The notes: generated from the letters alone by a model not told the origin. A stretch of 64,000 nt of DNA from Agrypnia vestita (GCA_016648135.1 JADDOH010001530.1:62001-126000); one strand, 5' to 3'; shown: positions 21,191-31,675, numbered from the stretch's first letter. A program made the numbers and translations.

Positions 21191-21354
21191 AAAATAACGT
21201 CAGGTAATATAACGGTCTATAAATATTGTTATATAATACATTAAAATAAAATATAAAATAATAATGTACATATTACTCAAAACAGACAGTAAAAGAATTT
21301 TGAACGTAGAAAATGATGTTCTAAGGTTTTCACGGCCGTTCAGAATCTTCTGTG

Positions 21355-21535
21355 ATATCACGCCTGGGCTGATGACATCAGCCCTTATGACGGACCCCGC
21401 AATGGGATCCGAAACGTCGGCCAGAGAGGTCACATGCACACGACAGAATATCCCGGAAAACTACACACAGAAGTTGATGATAATGTTACGCGATAATGTC
21501 ACACAAAAACAAGTTGCCAAAAAATATAATTGATC
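21355..21535 (+). mobile_element. PLE-type terminus, family E, copy 1
   Basis: Shares 'GCAATGGGATCCGAAAC' and 'AGAATATCCCG(G/C)(A)AAACT' with 39285-39365. Contains a hammerhead-like motif at 21380-21424. Its right edge meets LTR-like unit B. Confidence 0.5.
21380..21424 (+). ncRNA. Hammerhead-like motif with one core change
   Basis: Helix I GCC/GGC; box reads CTTATGA instead of CTGATGA (one base lost from the invariant core); extra C; helix II GGACCCC/TGGGATCC with a GCAA loop; GAA; helix III ACGT; cleavage base C; then GGCC. Probably a recently inactivated copy. Copy 2 at 39285-39335 has a different core change. Confidence 0.5.
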
Positions 21536-21539
21536 ACAT

Positions 21540-21950
21540 TGTCACGAGATTCTAAAAACCGAGGAGAGTTCCCGGGCGGACTGGAACATTTTAGAAGAAG
21601 CCTAAAGAATGTACAACAAAATACGCCAGAAGTTTCTGAAACTCGAGCGGTTATAAGTAGCGCAGAAAGCGCGCGCGGAACTTTCTAATTTTGTACATTT
21701 TAGCGAAGTCACAGATAAAGCGAAAACAGAAGCGACCAGCGACAATAAATTAAGAGAGTACCTAAGAAGGGAAGCGGCGATTGTAGACGAGAATATTATG
21801 GAAGGACGAATATAAAGTGTTGCTCAGACGAGTGCTTAGTGCGAGATTATTGTGAAATAAAGAGCAGTGCTCCAATTAAATCCGTGTCCAGTGACTTTGT
21901 TGATAAATAAAAACGTTTGATTTGTCTCTCACCGCCACGATCTCCCGACA
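21540..21950 (+). mobile_element. LTR-like unit B (solo)
   Basis: Begins TGTCACGAG and ends CCCGACA (TG..CA). It has a TATA-like GGTTATAAGTAG near 21650 and a polyadenylation signal GAAATAAAGAGCAGTG near 21855, in the order expected for U3-R-U5. About 411 bp, no internal region. Contains GGAACTTTCTA and AGAAGTTTCTG, that is, GAAnnTTC pairs. No clear target duplication. An old solo LTR is the simplest reading. Confidence 0.45.
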
Positions 21951-21975
21951 GTATTTTTAATGTTTGGTTTGTAGT

Positions 21976-22018
21976 TTACCCTGAAGAAGGAACGGTGATT
22001 CCGAAACCGGATGGTGTT
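21976..22018 (+). ncRNA. Hammerhead-like motif, weak helix III
   Basis: CTGAAGA box (N7 may be A), extra A, helix II GGAA/TTCC with a CGGTGA loop, then GAAACCGGATGG. Helix I is ACC/GGT. The base before the cleavage position is A where U is expected, so it is probably inactive. Followed by an AT-rich tail as in the other PLE-type termini. Confidence 0.45.
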
Positions 22019-22229
22019 ACCATCAATATAGTGTTTAAAACCAAATGAATAATTGTTTCATTTAATTTACAATGAATAACCATAAGGGGAATATCTGATT
22101 ACAATAGTTGTAATAAAAAATAATTTACCGAACTTATCGGTACATAGAAATTTATTTACCTGTAATTTTGTAATAGAAATAGAAGTCAATACTCGTTACT
22201 TGGTCTGAATAACCTATTTTAAAAAATGC

Positions 22230-22500
22230 AGAATAATCTGAAATCTAGTGGATTTTTTAATTTAAACTTCTCTCTTCGAGTGCTCTCCGCACAAGCGGTG
22301 AAAATCCTTCAGCGGAGACGACTTTGTAAAAAGGAATTATCCTTAACGATGCAGTACTCGATCGTGGTACCGCACACTTCGGGGTGTTTCTACTGCACGT
22401 CTGCATTTCATCGCTTCGCTTCTCCTGATCCACCGAATGCTGCATTACTTTAGCACAATTGGAGATTTTCCGCAAACAAGACCCAACCCACACGAGAACC
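22230..22500. other. GC-richer unique island
   Basis: Open frames on both strands (22226-22453 plus, 22257-22493 minus) overlap each other and match nothing I know. Possible conserved non-coding sequence. Confidence 0.25.
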
Positions 22501-23279
22501 CTTCCGAGATTAATTAACGAAATTTCACATACCTACAAATAATCTAAGATTACAATGAGTTAAATTAGAAATTTTACAAGTGTTAAAAAATGTTAGCAAG
22601 TTTAATTTTATAAATGACCAAATATTTTATGCAAATAGTTAGCTGTTAATTTTTTTCACATTTATTGTTCAGTTAATTAGTTATTAAACTCTGCCATATA
22701 TTTATTTTTGTTAATATACATAGGGTGTTTTTTTGTGATGTTTTGATTTATATAGGGCGGAAGGCCTAAAGGCGTGCTCATCAGAAATAGTATTTAAAAA
22801 AGATTCAAAACGTACCTTTTCAAAAATTATTTCCATTAGTTCGCATTTTAAATATCGAATACTAGTGTAGGACTAAACAATGTTTGTGTAAAGCGCCCTT
22901 TAGGTGAAATTTTTACGAAAATGGTGCTATATAAATTATCCATTATTATTATTATTACGGTACCACGATTTTCAAAATAACTTTGCACAATTTTTATGCG
23001 TTGTTCTGGCATAAGTTTATTCATGGTGAAATGGCAAACCAAACTGAGTAAAAATCAGCCGTCAGCTGACAAGTTGGCTATTGCTGGAAAAAGTGTTGCC
23101 AATTCGAAATACCAACCTCTAAAAAAACACCCTCTATTTTAAACACAAGCGGCATAAATTATCTTTCTAATGAAGCCAATACTATGGCCGTTCCACGATT
23201 TTTACGTTTTTTCCATACCGATATAAAAACATCCTGTATGTTGACTTTCAATTTTAATTTTTATTATACGTTGTATTCT
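22501..23279. other. No recognisable gene
   Basis: AT-rich unique sequence with only short open frames (for example 22848-23042 on the minus strand) that show no family features. Confidence 0.35.
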
Positions 23280-23360
23280 GTCGAAGAGACCATTGGCCCC
23301 GAAACACGTTGATTATTTAATAAATAGTTTGGTTTTATACAAAGTGTTTAATTTTTATTA
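23275..23360 (+). ncRNA. Degraded hammerhead-like PLE terminus
   Basis: 'CGAAGAGACCATTGGCCC' followed by CGAAACACGTTGATT and an AT-rich tail 'AATAAATAGTTTGGTTTTAT'. The GAAAC half is intact but the 5' box is disrupted ('CTGTCGAAGAG'). Confidence 0.35.
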
Positions 23361-23379
23361 ATGTTTTTTTTTTAACACT

Positions 23380-23760
23380 GTGGATTGGATCTCGTTTGCA
23401 GATCCAATTTGTGTCGCGTCTCTCTCACACCGGTGCACAGGTGTGAGCCCCCCGGTTCCTTGTCTCCCTCTTCATCGCAGTCCTTGCCACGGAAAAATAA
23501 AATGCATCTTGTGTCTCTGTCGCCCTGCCGGAGCTCTTCCGGCGCACCGCTCGCCCGGCTGGTTCGATTGTATTTTTTTTCTTTATTGTTGTTGCTGCCT
23601 CTTTCGGTTTCTTGTTCTCAGCAGGTTGACCCATTAGTGGAGATGGTATCTGTGGATGCTTAATTCGTACATAAATTTACCGGTGTAGAATTATATCCGG
23701 GGAATCGGGACCCGACCGGGAAGTTATGGCGTGGGTGTGGTTGCATAATTATGATCGTTT
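23380..23760. other. GC-rich unique island
   Basis: Three overlapping open frames on both strands, none with a domain I recognise. Includes CACACCGGTGCACAGGTGTG, an imperfect palindrome with a CACCTG/CAGGTG E-box. Could be regulatory. Confidence 0.3.
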
Positions 23761-23768
23761 TGTTAATT

Positions 23769-24667
23769 TTATTTATTTATTTATTTGTTTACGCCCATTA
23801 GGCTTTTACATAAAGAGTATAAAATAAATTTCAGAAAGCACATACATTAAAAGTTTCAGGAATAGCACCAAATCATGAGTATAAAAATTAAAAATGTAGA
23901 GTAGGTAACGAGCAGCAATGCGTATAGGCTTTTACATAAAAAAATATATCATAAAATTAAAAAAAACATACATTAAACAATATAAATTACAAGTAGCAAA
24001 TTATTAAAAGTACCAGGAATAGCACCAAAACATGAGTACAAAAATTTAAAATATAAAGTACAAAGCGGCAATGTGTACGAAAAATATATATTACCCACCA
24101 TTACATATTAACAGCTGAAGTCAGTAACGAAGCAGTATTGCCTCTTTAAGTGTGAACTTTACTTTCTCCAGACTGTCGACGAAAATGTCAATCATGCAAC
24201 CATATTCATTACAAGTTCCCAATATTCTGTGTATCACAGAATTTGATTGATAGTTAGTATTGCAATTGTTGCGATGGAATGTGACAATTTGTCGAGTTCT
24301 ATGTGTGGAAGGGATATTATAGTCGATACATGCTACAAGGTCAGGGCTGTCCAACATATTGTTTACAATTTTGTAAAGAAGAACTATATCATAAATTTTT
24401 CTTCTATCATATAATGTGAGTAAATTTAGTCTCTTCAATATGTAATTGTATTCTATGTTTTGTATTGGTATGCTTAACTTGTAGTTAATGTATTTGAGAA
24501 ATTTGCGTTGGACACGCTCAATACTGTCTATATGCCCATTATAATATGGAGACCAAACTGATGAGCAATATTCTAATTGGCTCCGGACAAGAGACATGTA
24601 TAACATTTTAATACTTTCAATTGATTGAAATGGGCGTGATGTCCTTAAAATAAATCCCAGCAATTTT
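23769..24667 (-). mobile_element. 5'-truncated non-LTR retrotransposon, copy 2
   Basis: Same family as 1459-3364, in the opposite orientation: 3' end with the (ATTT)n complement of the tail at 23769, 'TTACGCCCATTAGGCTTTTA', about two 3' UTR repeat units, then the C-terminal coding part. The 5' edge is abrupt at about 24667. Confidence 0.8.
24121..24663 (-). pseudogene. Non-LTR RT C-terminal 180 residues
   Basis: Open over 180 codons and differing from 2177-2719 at only a few residues (for example T/I near residue 92 and G/C in 'ILGTGNEYG'). Includes the 'RSQLEYCSSVWSPYYNGHI' block. It lacks the RT catalytic domain because of 5' truncation, so it cannot act alone. Confidence 0.75.
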
Positions 24668-24779
24668 TAATCACCTCTTGTTGTTTTAGTTTCGATGTGA
24701 ATTTTGTTAGCCGCGATACGATAATTTCAATCGTCTTCGGGGCAAGGAATTCGAAACGAAAATTAACTTAACAAGATAT

Positions 24780-24935
24780 ATTATAGACGTCTCATAGAGA
24801 CGAAATTATATTTTTTATGGGAAAGTAGGTGTGGAGGTTTTTGGGTGTTCATAGGCATTACATCTATCGTACGGCTGGCTTAAGTAATCACTTTACACAA
24901 TGTAACGTTCACCATTTCCACTCACGATAGAATAT
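24780..24935. repeat. Foldback family 2, one arm
   Basis: 'GACGTCTCATAGAGACGAAA', 'GGGAAAGTAGGTGTGGAGGT', 'CACTTTACACAATGTAACGT' and 'CCATTTCCACTCACGATAG', in family order. Confidence 0.6.
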
Positions 24936-24947
24936 GTTTATGTTAAT

Positions 24948-25232
24948 TTAAATAGCGCCGTTTTTGCGTAAGAGACGCTTCAAGGGCGCTTTACAGGTGC
25001 GACACCCCGAAAAGATAAATTTTAGGCTCTGCTTGAAGAGTTCCTGGTCCTCCATACATCGCAACACTGGAGGCAGCTGATTCCACATAGCTGGGCCCGC
25101 AAAGCTGAAAGCACGTTCCGCAAACTTGGTGGCTCCAGGTCTCCTCGGTACTACCAGCCTGCAGAGTGCCTCCGATTTGGCTGACCGCAGTGTGAGCCGT
25201 CTTCCAGTGATATTGATAAGTTCTGTATACAT
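24948..25232 (-). pseudogene. Non-LTR RT C-terminus fragment
   Basis: Minus-strand frame of 94 codons ending at an in-frame stop. It contains 'TLRSAKSEALCRLVVPRR' and 'ERAFSFAGPAMWNQLPPVLR', matching the common C-terminal 'RLRSx...LxVPRxR...RxFSxAGPxxWNxLPxxLR' block of CR1/Jockey-type elements. A separate family from 1459-3364. No catalytic domain. Confidence 0.65.
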
Positions 25233-26224
25233 AATTTACTGATTTTGTGAAAAAATATGCATGCTATAAAAATGTTTCATCATCATCAAGAAAATTTCAT
25301 AAATCAATTCCTGTTTATACAGGAATTTATTTATGTGTGATTACCGATTACCGATTACATTACCGATGTTTTATAACATCGGTATAATATCCTAACACAA
25401 AATAGACCGGACGTACTTATATATGTGTGCTAAATTTCAAATGCATTTATCAATTTTTCTGTCATTATAGCGGAAATGTTTTATTTCACATTTGTACACT
25501 CTGGATGATGAAATTGTATATGTGTGTGAAAATACTGATTTCTATCAAATTTAAAAATGATATTAATAAAATACATTAATATTTATCGCGTTAAAGTTGA
25601 CGTAATGTACAATGTTATACAATAACGGTCAATACACGATTGTTAAGATAACGCAAACGTCGATTTATCGGCACTGAGCCAATGTGAATCGAAAATTTAT
25701 TTATCTAACTACTTTGTAAAAAAAAATTACTTACCGTCCTTGAGTTTTAACGGATGTTACGTTTCTTTCTTTCATTTTAAAATTAAATTTACTTTAAAAA
25801 ATGTACTGCTGAAATTACGTTGATTTTAATGTCAAACACACTTAATAAAAATAAAACGAATAACTCTAAAAGTAAAATTTTACAGAAGTAATTTCACATA
25901 ATTGTCCAATTAAACCACCTCCACCGCCTCTCTTGCCAGGGGGAGGGGAAATCTGGTAAAAAGAGGGGTGTCCCCACCTGTACACTCCGCGCACAGGTTT
26001 CCTTGTATTATGCTAATGTAATTAAAATACGTAAATATGTTACCCTTTTGGCTTGTAATATTTGTACAAATTACACTATTTAACATTATTATTTACATGC
26101 TTTAATAATATTTAATGAATAGTTAAGTTATGGCTTAAAGAAGTTTATTTAAATATTTTTTAATTGCTTCAAAATTGTTTGAAGTTTACTAGGTACAACG
26201 AATAACTAGATAATTAACTTCTAA
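25233..26224. other. No recognisable gene
   Basis: AT-rich. A short run of 'GATTACCGATTACCGATTAC' near 25338 is the only repeat. Confidence 0.35.
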
Positions 26225-26312
26225 TTTAGTTATTTACTATCAGTAAACCTGTGAAAAATCACGATACATAATAATTGCAGGATTTAGAAGCTTCATGAAT
26301 AAAAAGCCATTT
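26225..26312 (+). repeat. Dispersed repeat pair I, copy 1
   Basis: Shares 'CTGTGAAAAATCACGATACA' and 'TTAGAAGCTTCATG'-like blocks with 41310-41400 ('CCGTGAAAAATCACGGGACA'). The core GTGAAAAATCAC is itself a small inverted repeat. Class unknown. Confidence 0.4.
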
Positions 26313-26433
26313 ATTTTTTTTAAATTGGGGCCAAACTCTGGACTTCTGCCTCCGCCTAAAAGGGCTCCGTTACAACACTACCTTAAACCTAAAAAATGTC
26401 GAATTAACTCAACTAGCAGATTGTGCATAAAAA

Positions 26434-26773
26434 TTGTTTAATGCTGCATCGTTGGATTTCATACAAAAAGTTCTAGCATCTACATTACAAAATATCTACA
26501 AACAAAATTGCATATTTCAACTATATAAAGGTATTCATAGTGATAACGAGCTGACCCAAAGAGTGTCAAGTAGCAGAAATGTTACACTTGGTAAATTACA
26601 TATCCCTGTGATACATACCACAATTTTACAGCATTACTTCACATTCAGAGGTGTGAAATGGTTCAACGAATTGCCTGTTGAAATGAGGACTGAGGAAAAT
26701 TACGAATCATTTAAAAAAAAAACGTGAAAAAATACCTTCAGAAATGATCAAATTTTTATTTTTATTATATATG
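26434..26773 (+). pseudogene. Non-LTR RT C-terminus, interrupted by Tigger
   Basis: 97-codon frame ending with 'TFRGVKWFNELPVEMRTEEN', the 'FxxRGxxxWNxLPxxxR' end block of a non-LTR protein. The sequence continues into a short 3' UTR that is cut at 26774 by the pogo/Tigger element and resumes after 30133. No RT core. Confidence 0.55.
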
Positions 26774-27238
26774 TAGGGGAGAGTAACCAATATTGAACCG
26801 GCACTTATATTGGACCACTTCTGTTTTACTACCAAAATGAAACATTTTTTTTACACTGGCAATTAAAAAACACGTGATTGCAGCGCCACTAACACTCCGC
26901 CATTTTGTACCGACGTTGAATACATATTGCAACTGTGACGAAAAAAATATCTTTTTGGACTGTATCGTTGCTGTTTTTGTGTGTGGTGTCTAACGAAGTT
27001 GTTCGTCGTAATAGTAAGTCATCATTTTGTAATATTTTCTATAAATAGGCATGTTTTATACTGTTTTAAATACCAGTAAATAAACACAAATCCGTTGAGG
27101 TTATGTTTTTATTTTTTGACAGGAGTGAAAATATACTACGGTCCGTATATTGAACCACTTCCGAGTTCCTAAATTGTACCGGTCCAATTAATGCAACCAC
27201 TTTCGTTCAAAATTTGAATAAAATTCTTTTCATTCTAG

Positions 27239-27417
27239 ATGACCACTGCAGATGGCGAGAGTAAAAAGGAGTACTACAAATGGAAGAAAGAAGACTTAGA
27301 AAGAGCTTTGACGTCATATAAAAATAAAGAAATGGGTATAAATGCCATCTCCAGGCAGTATCAAGTGCCAAAAGCAACGATTTTGCGTCACGCTAAACTT
27401 CTTAATAAAATTGCTAA
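27239..27417 (+). pseudogene. Tigger transposase N-terminus (HTH), cut off
   Basis: ATG at 27239 opens a frame with a pipsqueak/CENP-B-type helix-turn-helix: 'KKEDLERALTSYKNKEMGIN' then 'AISRQYQVPKATILRHAK'. After 'KIANN' the frame runs into the inserted retrotransposon, so the apparent 90-residue protein is a chimera. The rest of the transposase resumes at 27898. Removing the insertion and one target duplication (AATAATG) would keep the reading frame. Confidence 0.75.
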
Positions 27418-27897
27418 TAATAATGAATATGGTTGCATGATTGACATTTTCGTCGACAGTCTGGAGAAAGTAAAGTTCACACTTAAAGAGGCAATACTGC
27501 TTCGTTACTGACTTCAGCTGTTAATATGTAATGGTGGGTAATATATATTTTTCGTACACATTGCCGCTTTGTACTTTATATTTATAATTTCTGTACACAT
27601 GTTTTGGTGCTATTCCTGGTACTTTTAATAATTTGCTACTTGTAATTTATATTGTTTAATGTATGTTCTTTTTAATTTTATGATATATTTTTTTTATGTA
27701 AAAGCCTATACGCATTGCTGCTCGTTACCTACTCTACATTTTTAATTTTTATACTCATGATTTGGTGCTATTCCTAAAACTTTTAATGTATGTGCTTTTT
27801 GAAATTTATTTTATACTCTTTATGTAAAAGCCTAATGGGCGTAAACAAATAAAAAAAAAAATAAAAAAAAAAAAATAAATAAAAAAAAAAAAATAAT
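27418..27897 (+). mobile_element. Non-LTR fragment nested in Tigger
   Basis: 3' end of the same family as 1459-3364: the last about 29 codons ('CMIDIFVDSLEKVKFTLKEA'), about 1.5 3' UTR repeat units, 'GCCTAATGGGCGTAAA' and a long A-rich tail (27850-27893). A likely target duplication AATAATG is present at both edges (about 27418-27424 and 27892-27898). This shows that the family was active after the Tigger copy arrived. Confidence 0.8.
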
Positions 27898-29514
27898 GTG
27901 ACACACAAAGGAAGACCAACAGTTTTCTCCATCGAACAGGAAAAGGAGTTTGTAGAGTACCTTTTGTTTGTGGAAAACAACATGTTTGGTTTAACGATTA
28001 CTGACGTGCGGCGCTTAGCCTACCAAATTGCTGAATACAACAAAATCCCTCATAACTTTAATAGGGAAAAAGAAACTGTAAGTAAGCGTTGGTTTTATGC
28101 TTTTAAGAAAAGACACCCAGAAATCAGTGTTCGTCAACCGGAGAGTACTTCAATCAATAGAGTAAAAGGATTTAATCGTGAGAACGTGTACAGTTTTTAC
28201 GATTTACTTGAGAAGATTGTGGACGATTATTCTCTCCAGGCCAGCAACATCTTCAATGTAGATGAAACCGGCATTTCAACAGTACAAAAAAAAACACAGA
28301 AAGTTGTAGGGTTAAAAGGCAAAAGACAAATTGGCTCAGTGACAAGTGGTGAGCGTGGTATCAACACAACTGCGGTGTGCTGTGTCAGCGCAACTGGTCA
28401 ATTTGTGCCACCAATGTTGATTTTCAAAAGAAAGAGAATTTGTCCAGAACTTGCTGATGGTGCCCCTGCCGACAGCGTTGTCACAATCTCTGATACTGGC
28501 TACATTAATTCCGATTTATTTGTGAAGTGGCTAAAGCATTTCATTGCCACTGTAAAGCCAACACAAGACAAAAAGGTGTTGCTTCTGCTAGATGGGCATA
28601 CAACCCATACGAAAAATCTAGAAGCGCTAATTTTGGCAAAAGAAAATGGGATAATAATTCTTCAACTTCCTGGACACACTACACATCGATTGCAACCGTT
28701 AGATGTGTCTTTCTTCAAGCCATTAAGCACATATTACATTCAAGGAAATGAGAAATGGCTTCGAACGAACCCCGGCAGGCAAGTTACTCAATATCAAATT
28801 GCAAGACTGTTTGGGGAAGCCTATGAACGAGCCGCTACCATAAGCAATGTGACAAATGGTTTTCGCCGTGCGGGTATTTGGCCAGTAGACAGAAATGTGT
28901 TTCCATTACACATGTTTGAAGCAGCTGATGCCCTTAATGGAAATCTAAGTGAACTGACAAATGAATTGAATCCAACGGCTTCAAGCTCTACAAAAGAAAA
29001 AGAAAATAATGCGAATCTGTTTAACCTGAGCATGAGTCCCCAGCCCTCTACGTCAAAAGAGACCAAAACGTCCAATAAAAATATTACTGAATCACTGGCA
29101 ATTTTGTCACCCATTCCAGATAATAAAGAGAATAAAAGAAGAGCTGTACAAAAAGCTACTGAAATAACTTCATCCCCATACAAATTATCCTTAGAAGAAG
29201 GTAAAGCAAAAAAACAAGCTGTAATTAAAACGACTAAAGCTAAAAAAAGAGTAATTAAGAAGGAAGTAGTAAAGAAGAAGACTTTGAAGCGAAAAAGGTC
29301 AATTACCAGTAGTTCAAGTGATTCTGATGTTGTAATCGAAATAAATGACGATGACGACGATGGCGATGATGAAAACGAGTGCGCTTCGTGTGGTATGAAC
29401 TATTTCGACAAAAGTGGACCCATAGTCGAGTGGCTGCAATGCGTGCGGTGCAAGAAATGGCTACACGAGACCTGCACAACAAACCCTGACATATGTGATG
29501 ATTGCATGAATTAA
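27898..29514 (+). CDS. Tigger/pogo DDE transposase with C-terminal PHD-like finger
   Basis: Cut-and-paste transposase of the Tc1/mariner superfamily (DDE_1 type), acting in the nucleus on the element ends. Counting from 27898 (a GTG that is really an internal valine codon after the insertion), the CENP-B-type second DNA-binding region covers about residues 1-90, with 'VSKRWFYAFKKRHPEI' at 61-76. The catalytic aspartates are at about 122 ('FNVDETG'), 232 ('LLLDGHTTH') and 269 ('LQPLDVSFFKPL'). A Lys-rich tail follows, then a run of acidic residues near 480-495, then a Cys/His array 'CASCGMN...CVRCKKWLHETC...CDDC' with PHD-like C4HC3 spacing. 538 residues remain open. The only damage seen is the retrotransposon insertion at the N-terminus, so the copy is young. 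Confidence 0.85.
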   Translation: MTHKGRPTVFSIEQEKEFVEYLLFVENNMFGLTITDVRRLAYQIAEYNKIPHNFNREKETVSKRWFYAFKKRHPEISVRQPESTSINRVKGFNRENVYSFYDLLEKIVDDYSLQASNIFNVDETGISTVQKKTQKVVGLKGKRQIGSVTSGERGINTTAVCCVSATGQFVPPMLIFKRKRICPELADGAPADSVVTISDTGYINSDLFVKWLKHFIATVKPTQDKKVLLLLDGHTTHTKNLEALILAKENGIIILQLPGHTTHRLQPLDVSFFKPLSTYYIQGNEKWLRTNPGRQVTQYQIARLFGEAYERAATISNVTNGFRRAGIWPVDRNVFPLHMFEAADALNGNLSELTNELNPTASSSTKEKENNANLFNLSMSPQPSTSKETKTSNKNITESLAILSPIPDNKENKRRAVQKATEITSSPYKLSLEEGKAKKQAVIKTTKAKKRVIKKEVVKKKTLKRKRSITSSSSDSDVVIEINDDDDDGDDENECASCGMNYFDKSGPIVEWLQCVRCKKWLHETCTTNPDICDDCMN

Positions 29515-30133
29515 CATTACTAGGTATTATTGTGGTATTATCCCACTTAGTAGAAGCATTGTTGTTGATTATTTGGTATGTTTGAGTTTATAATTTTATA
29601 ATTCCCACAAAGATTAAGATATTTTTTATGTTGATTACGCAAAATAGGCATCCAAAGACTTTATTAAGTAAAATTATTCTTTTTTGAAATTATGTTACTT
29701 TTAAATAATAAATATAATTAATCATGATACAAGATTAAGAAAATGTTGATTAAGTAAGATAGGTATCTAAAGACTTTATTAAGTAAAATTGTTCCTTTTT
29801 GAATATATACTACTTTTAAATAATAAATATATTTAATCACGATACTAAACTGTGTTTATTTTTCATTTATTACGTATTTTTTTCATTTGGTCCAATTTAG
29901 GATCCCGGTGGTCCAATTTGGGATACTGGTTGCGTTAATTGGACCGAACGACAATCTTCACTAAACAATTATTTTTTAATAGTTACGACTACGCTACGAT
30001 GAGAACAGATTGTTATTATCTAGCTACTGAATCAAGCTATATTTTGAGCTATTATTCATTCTTATAGCTTGAAAGGATTCGGTGATATGTGTCATTATGT
30101 CAAAAGTGGTCCAATATAGGTTACTCTCCCCTA

Positions 30134-30470
30134 CCTTTTACTTACCTATTATTATTACTTACATATTACCTTTTATTACTTTTTAAAGTAATGTAATGTA
30201 ATTTAAGTAATGATACGCCTCTCCTACACACGAGTTTATGACACGTAGTAGAGAAACATCCATTCATAAGTAACTGTCATCACCTTGTAAAAAAAAAAAT
30301 TGAAGAAATATAAAAGAAAAAAAAATCTTTGCGTAATTTATATTTCAATATTGAACAATTTTTAGAAACAGTTAGCACCTACGTCTTTAAAAAAAAACAA
30401 TTAACTGCTGAGGAACTCCGACTCACAGAAAATTGGATTTGATTTAAATTCAATGAAAATCACGTTCACA
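30134..30470. other. Rest of interrupted non-LTR 3' region, then unidentified
   Basis: The first bases continue the retrotransposon 3' region cut by the Tigger element. Beyond that the sequence is AT-rich with no feature I can name. Confidence 0.3.
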
Positions 30471-30473
30471 TAT

Positions 30474-30695
30474 GATGCTTTGCATTTACCTTTGTTAAGA
30501 ACTATGGTACAAATATATTTGTGGATAAATGCCGATCAAACTCAGCTTCAGACAATTGATTATAATTTATTTGGATATGAAGAGAGAAATGGTAACCTGT
30601 AGCCACGACAAGTAACAAAGCAACCTTTGCCAGAGTCTTTGATTCAGCCCTGTAAATGTGCAGCGGATTGTCGAAAGATGGCTTGTAATTTTAAA
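30474..30695 (+). pseudogene. Cys-rich-tail protein fragment
   Basis: Frame with one stop reading 'DALHLPLLRTMVQIYLWINA' and, after the stop near 30600, 'LPESLIQPCKCAADCRKMAC'. This resembles the end of a multicopy insect protein family of unknown function, in which a short 'xxHLxRVYxQVQxWLG' stretch precedes a Cys-rich tail of 'C.C..GC....C.C' type. The upstream part is missing. It is probably a relic of an element-borne or amplified gene; I cannot name it further. Confidence 0.4.
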
Positions 30696-31024
30696 AATCT
30701 ATATTTATTTGAATTTCGTTGCGCAAGTGTATAAAAAATTATTATAAAAGTATGAAAAAAAAATATTTGCATTTCTTTCATGTGCATATCTTTAAATTTG
30801 TTTTTTCTCATTAAATAATTTTTTTAACAACAATTATTACTTTTTACTAATAATTTCTATTTTAATTTTATTTGATAACCTATTATTACATTTAATCATT
30901 GAAAAGAAGCAAATAATGAAACTAAAATAATCATTAAAATAGATTTGCAATGGCAACATTCAAAATATTAATCTACAAGCTTTTCTAAACTTGAATCAAT
31001 TGGCAGAATGCGGTCCTCACATTT

Positions 31025-31185
31025 TTCATACTTAAGTACCTTTGTTGCATGGACTAATTGTTGATATTCTTTAATTTTATGTAATTTCCTGCTTATGTAC
31101 TTAGATGGCTATGCTATTTGAACACCTTATGTTTCACATTATGTAACAGTCCAATTCAGGGCGTGTATCATTAATAAATAAATAT
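31025..31185 (+). mobile_element. Non-LTR 3' end, family H, copy 2
   Basis: Matches 5575-5795: 'GTAATTTCCTGCTTATGTAC', 'TTTGAACACCTTATGTTTCA', then 'GTGTATCATTAATAAATAAA' at the same end point. Confidence 0.55.
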
Positions 31186-31675
31186 AATATTTGCTTTGCC
31201 TTGTCCTCATGCCAGACCTGATGTCTTTGGAGATGAGTTCGCTTCCACATGAGCCAATTCAATACAGGTATTCGGAATAGAAATATGATAATAGTAAACC
31301 TTGAGATCTTCGTGATTTCTCTCGCCAACACCTGGAAATGGCTGTGACTATTGTGTCACTGGTCCAGATCATTTGATGTGTCTATTATTGAGATCGTTAC
31401 GTAACATTTCGTGAGGTGTTTCGTGTAATATTTTTCTATACTCCGCCTTGATTTATAGCATTTTCGGTTGCTGCAATAAGGCTCTTTTTTTGGGCAGGCT
31501 TCGAAGACAATGGCTCGGCTGTATGTCGAGAATGTTCACAAAAAAACCTTCGATATTATTACACTCTCACGATTAATTATCGTTCGTTTGGTATCCTTCT
31601 TGCGTGTAATACTCCACCTTACCGTGTAAGTCAAGTTAGTTACAATTTAGCCATTATCAGTATCGGCACGATGAT

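Larger units (their letters stand above)
26774..30133 (+). mobile_element. pogo/Tigger-type DNA transposon
   Basis: Terminal inverted repeats GGGGAGAGTAACC (left, from 26776) and GGTTACTCTCCCC (right, to 30131), flanked on each side by the dinucleotide TA, the Tc1/mariner/pogo target. Just inside, both ends also share a TGGTCCAATAT(A)-type motif. The element holds one transposase gene, and a 480-bp non-LTR fragment is nested in that gene. Confidence 0.85.

Noticed and set aside
21475..21533. Helix-turn-helix-like peptide at the end of the 21264-21533 frame
   Set aside because: Too short, and it overlaps a PLE-type terminus that is not coding in copy 2.
27239..27511. Apparent 90-residue gene
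   Set aside because: It is a chimera of the Tigger N-terminus and the tail of an inserted retrotransposon.
27836..27897. A-rich tract as an independent microsatellite
   Set aside because: It is the tail of the inserted non-LTR fragment.
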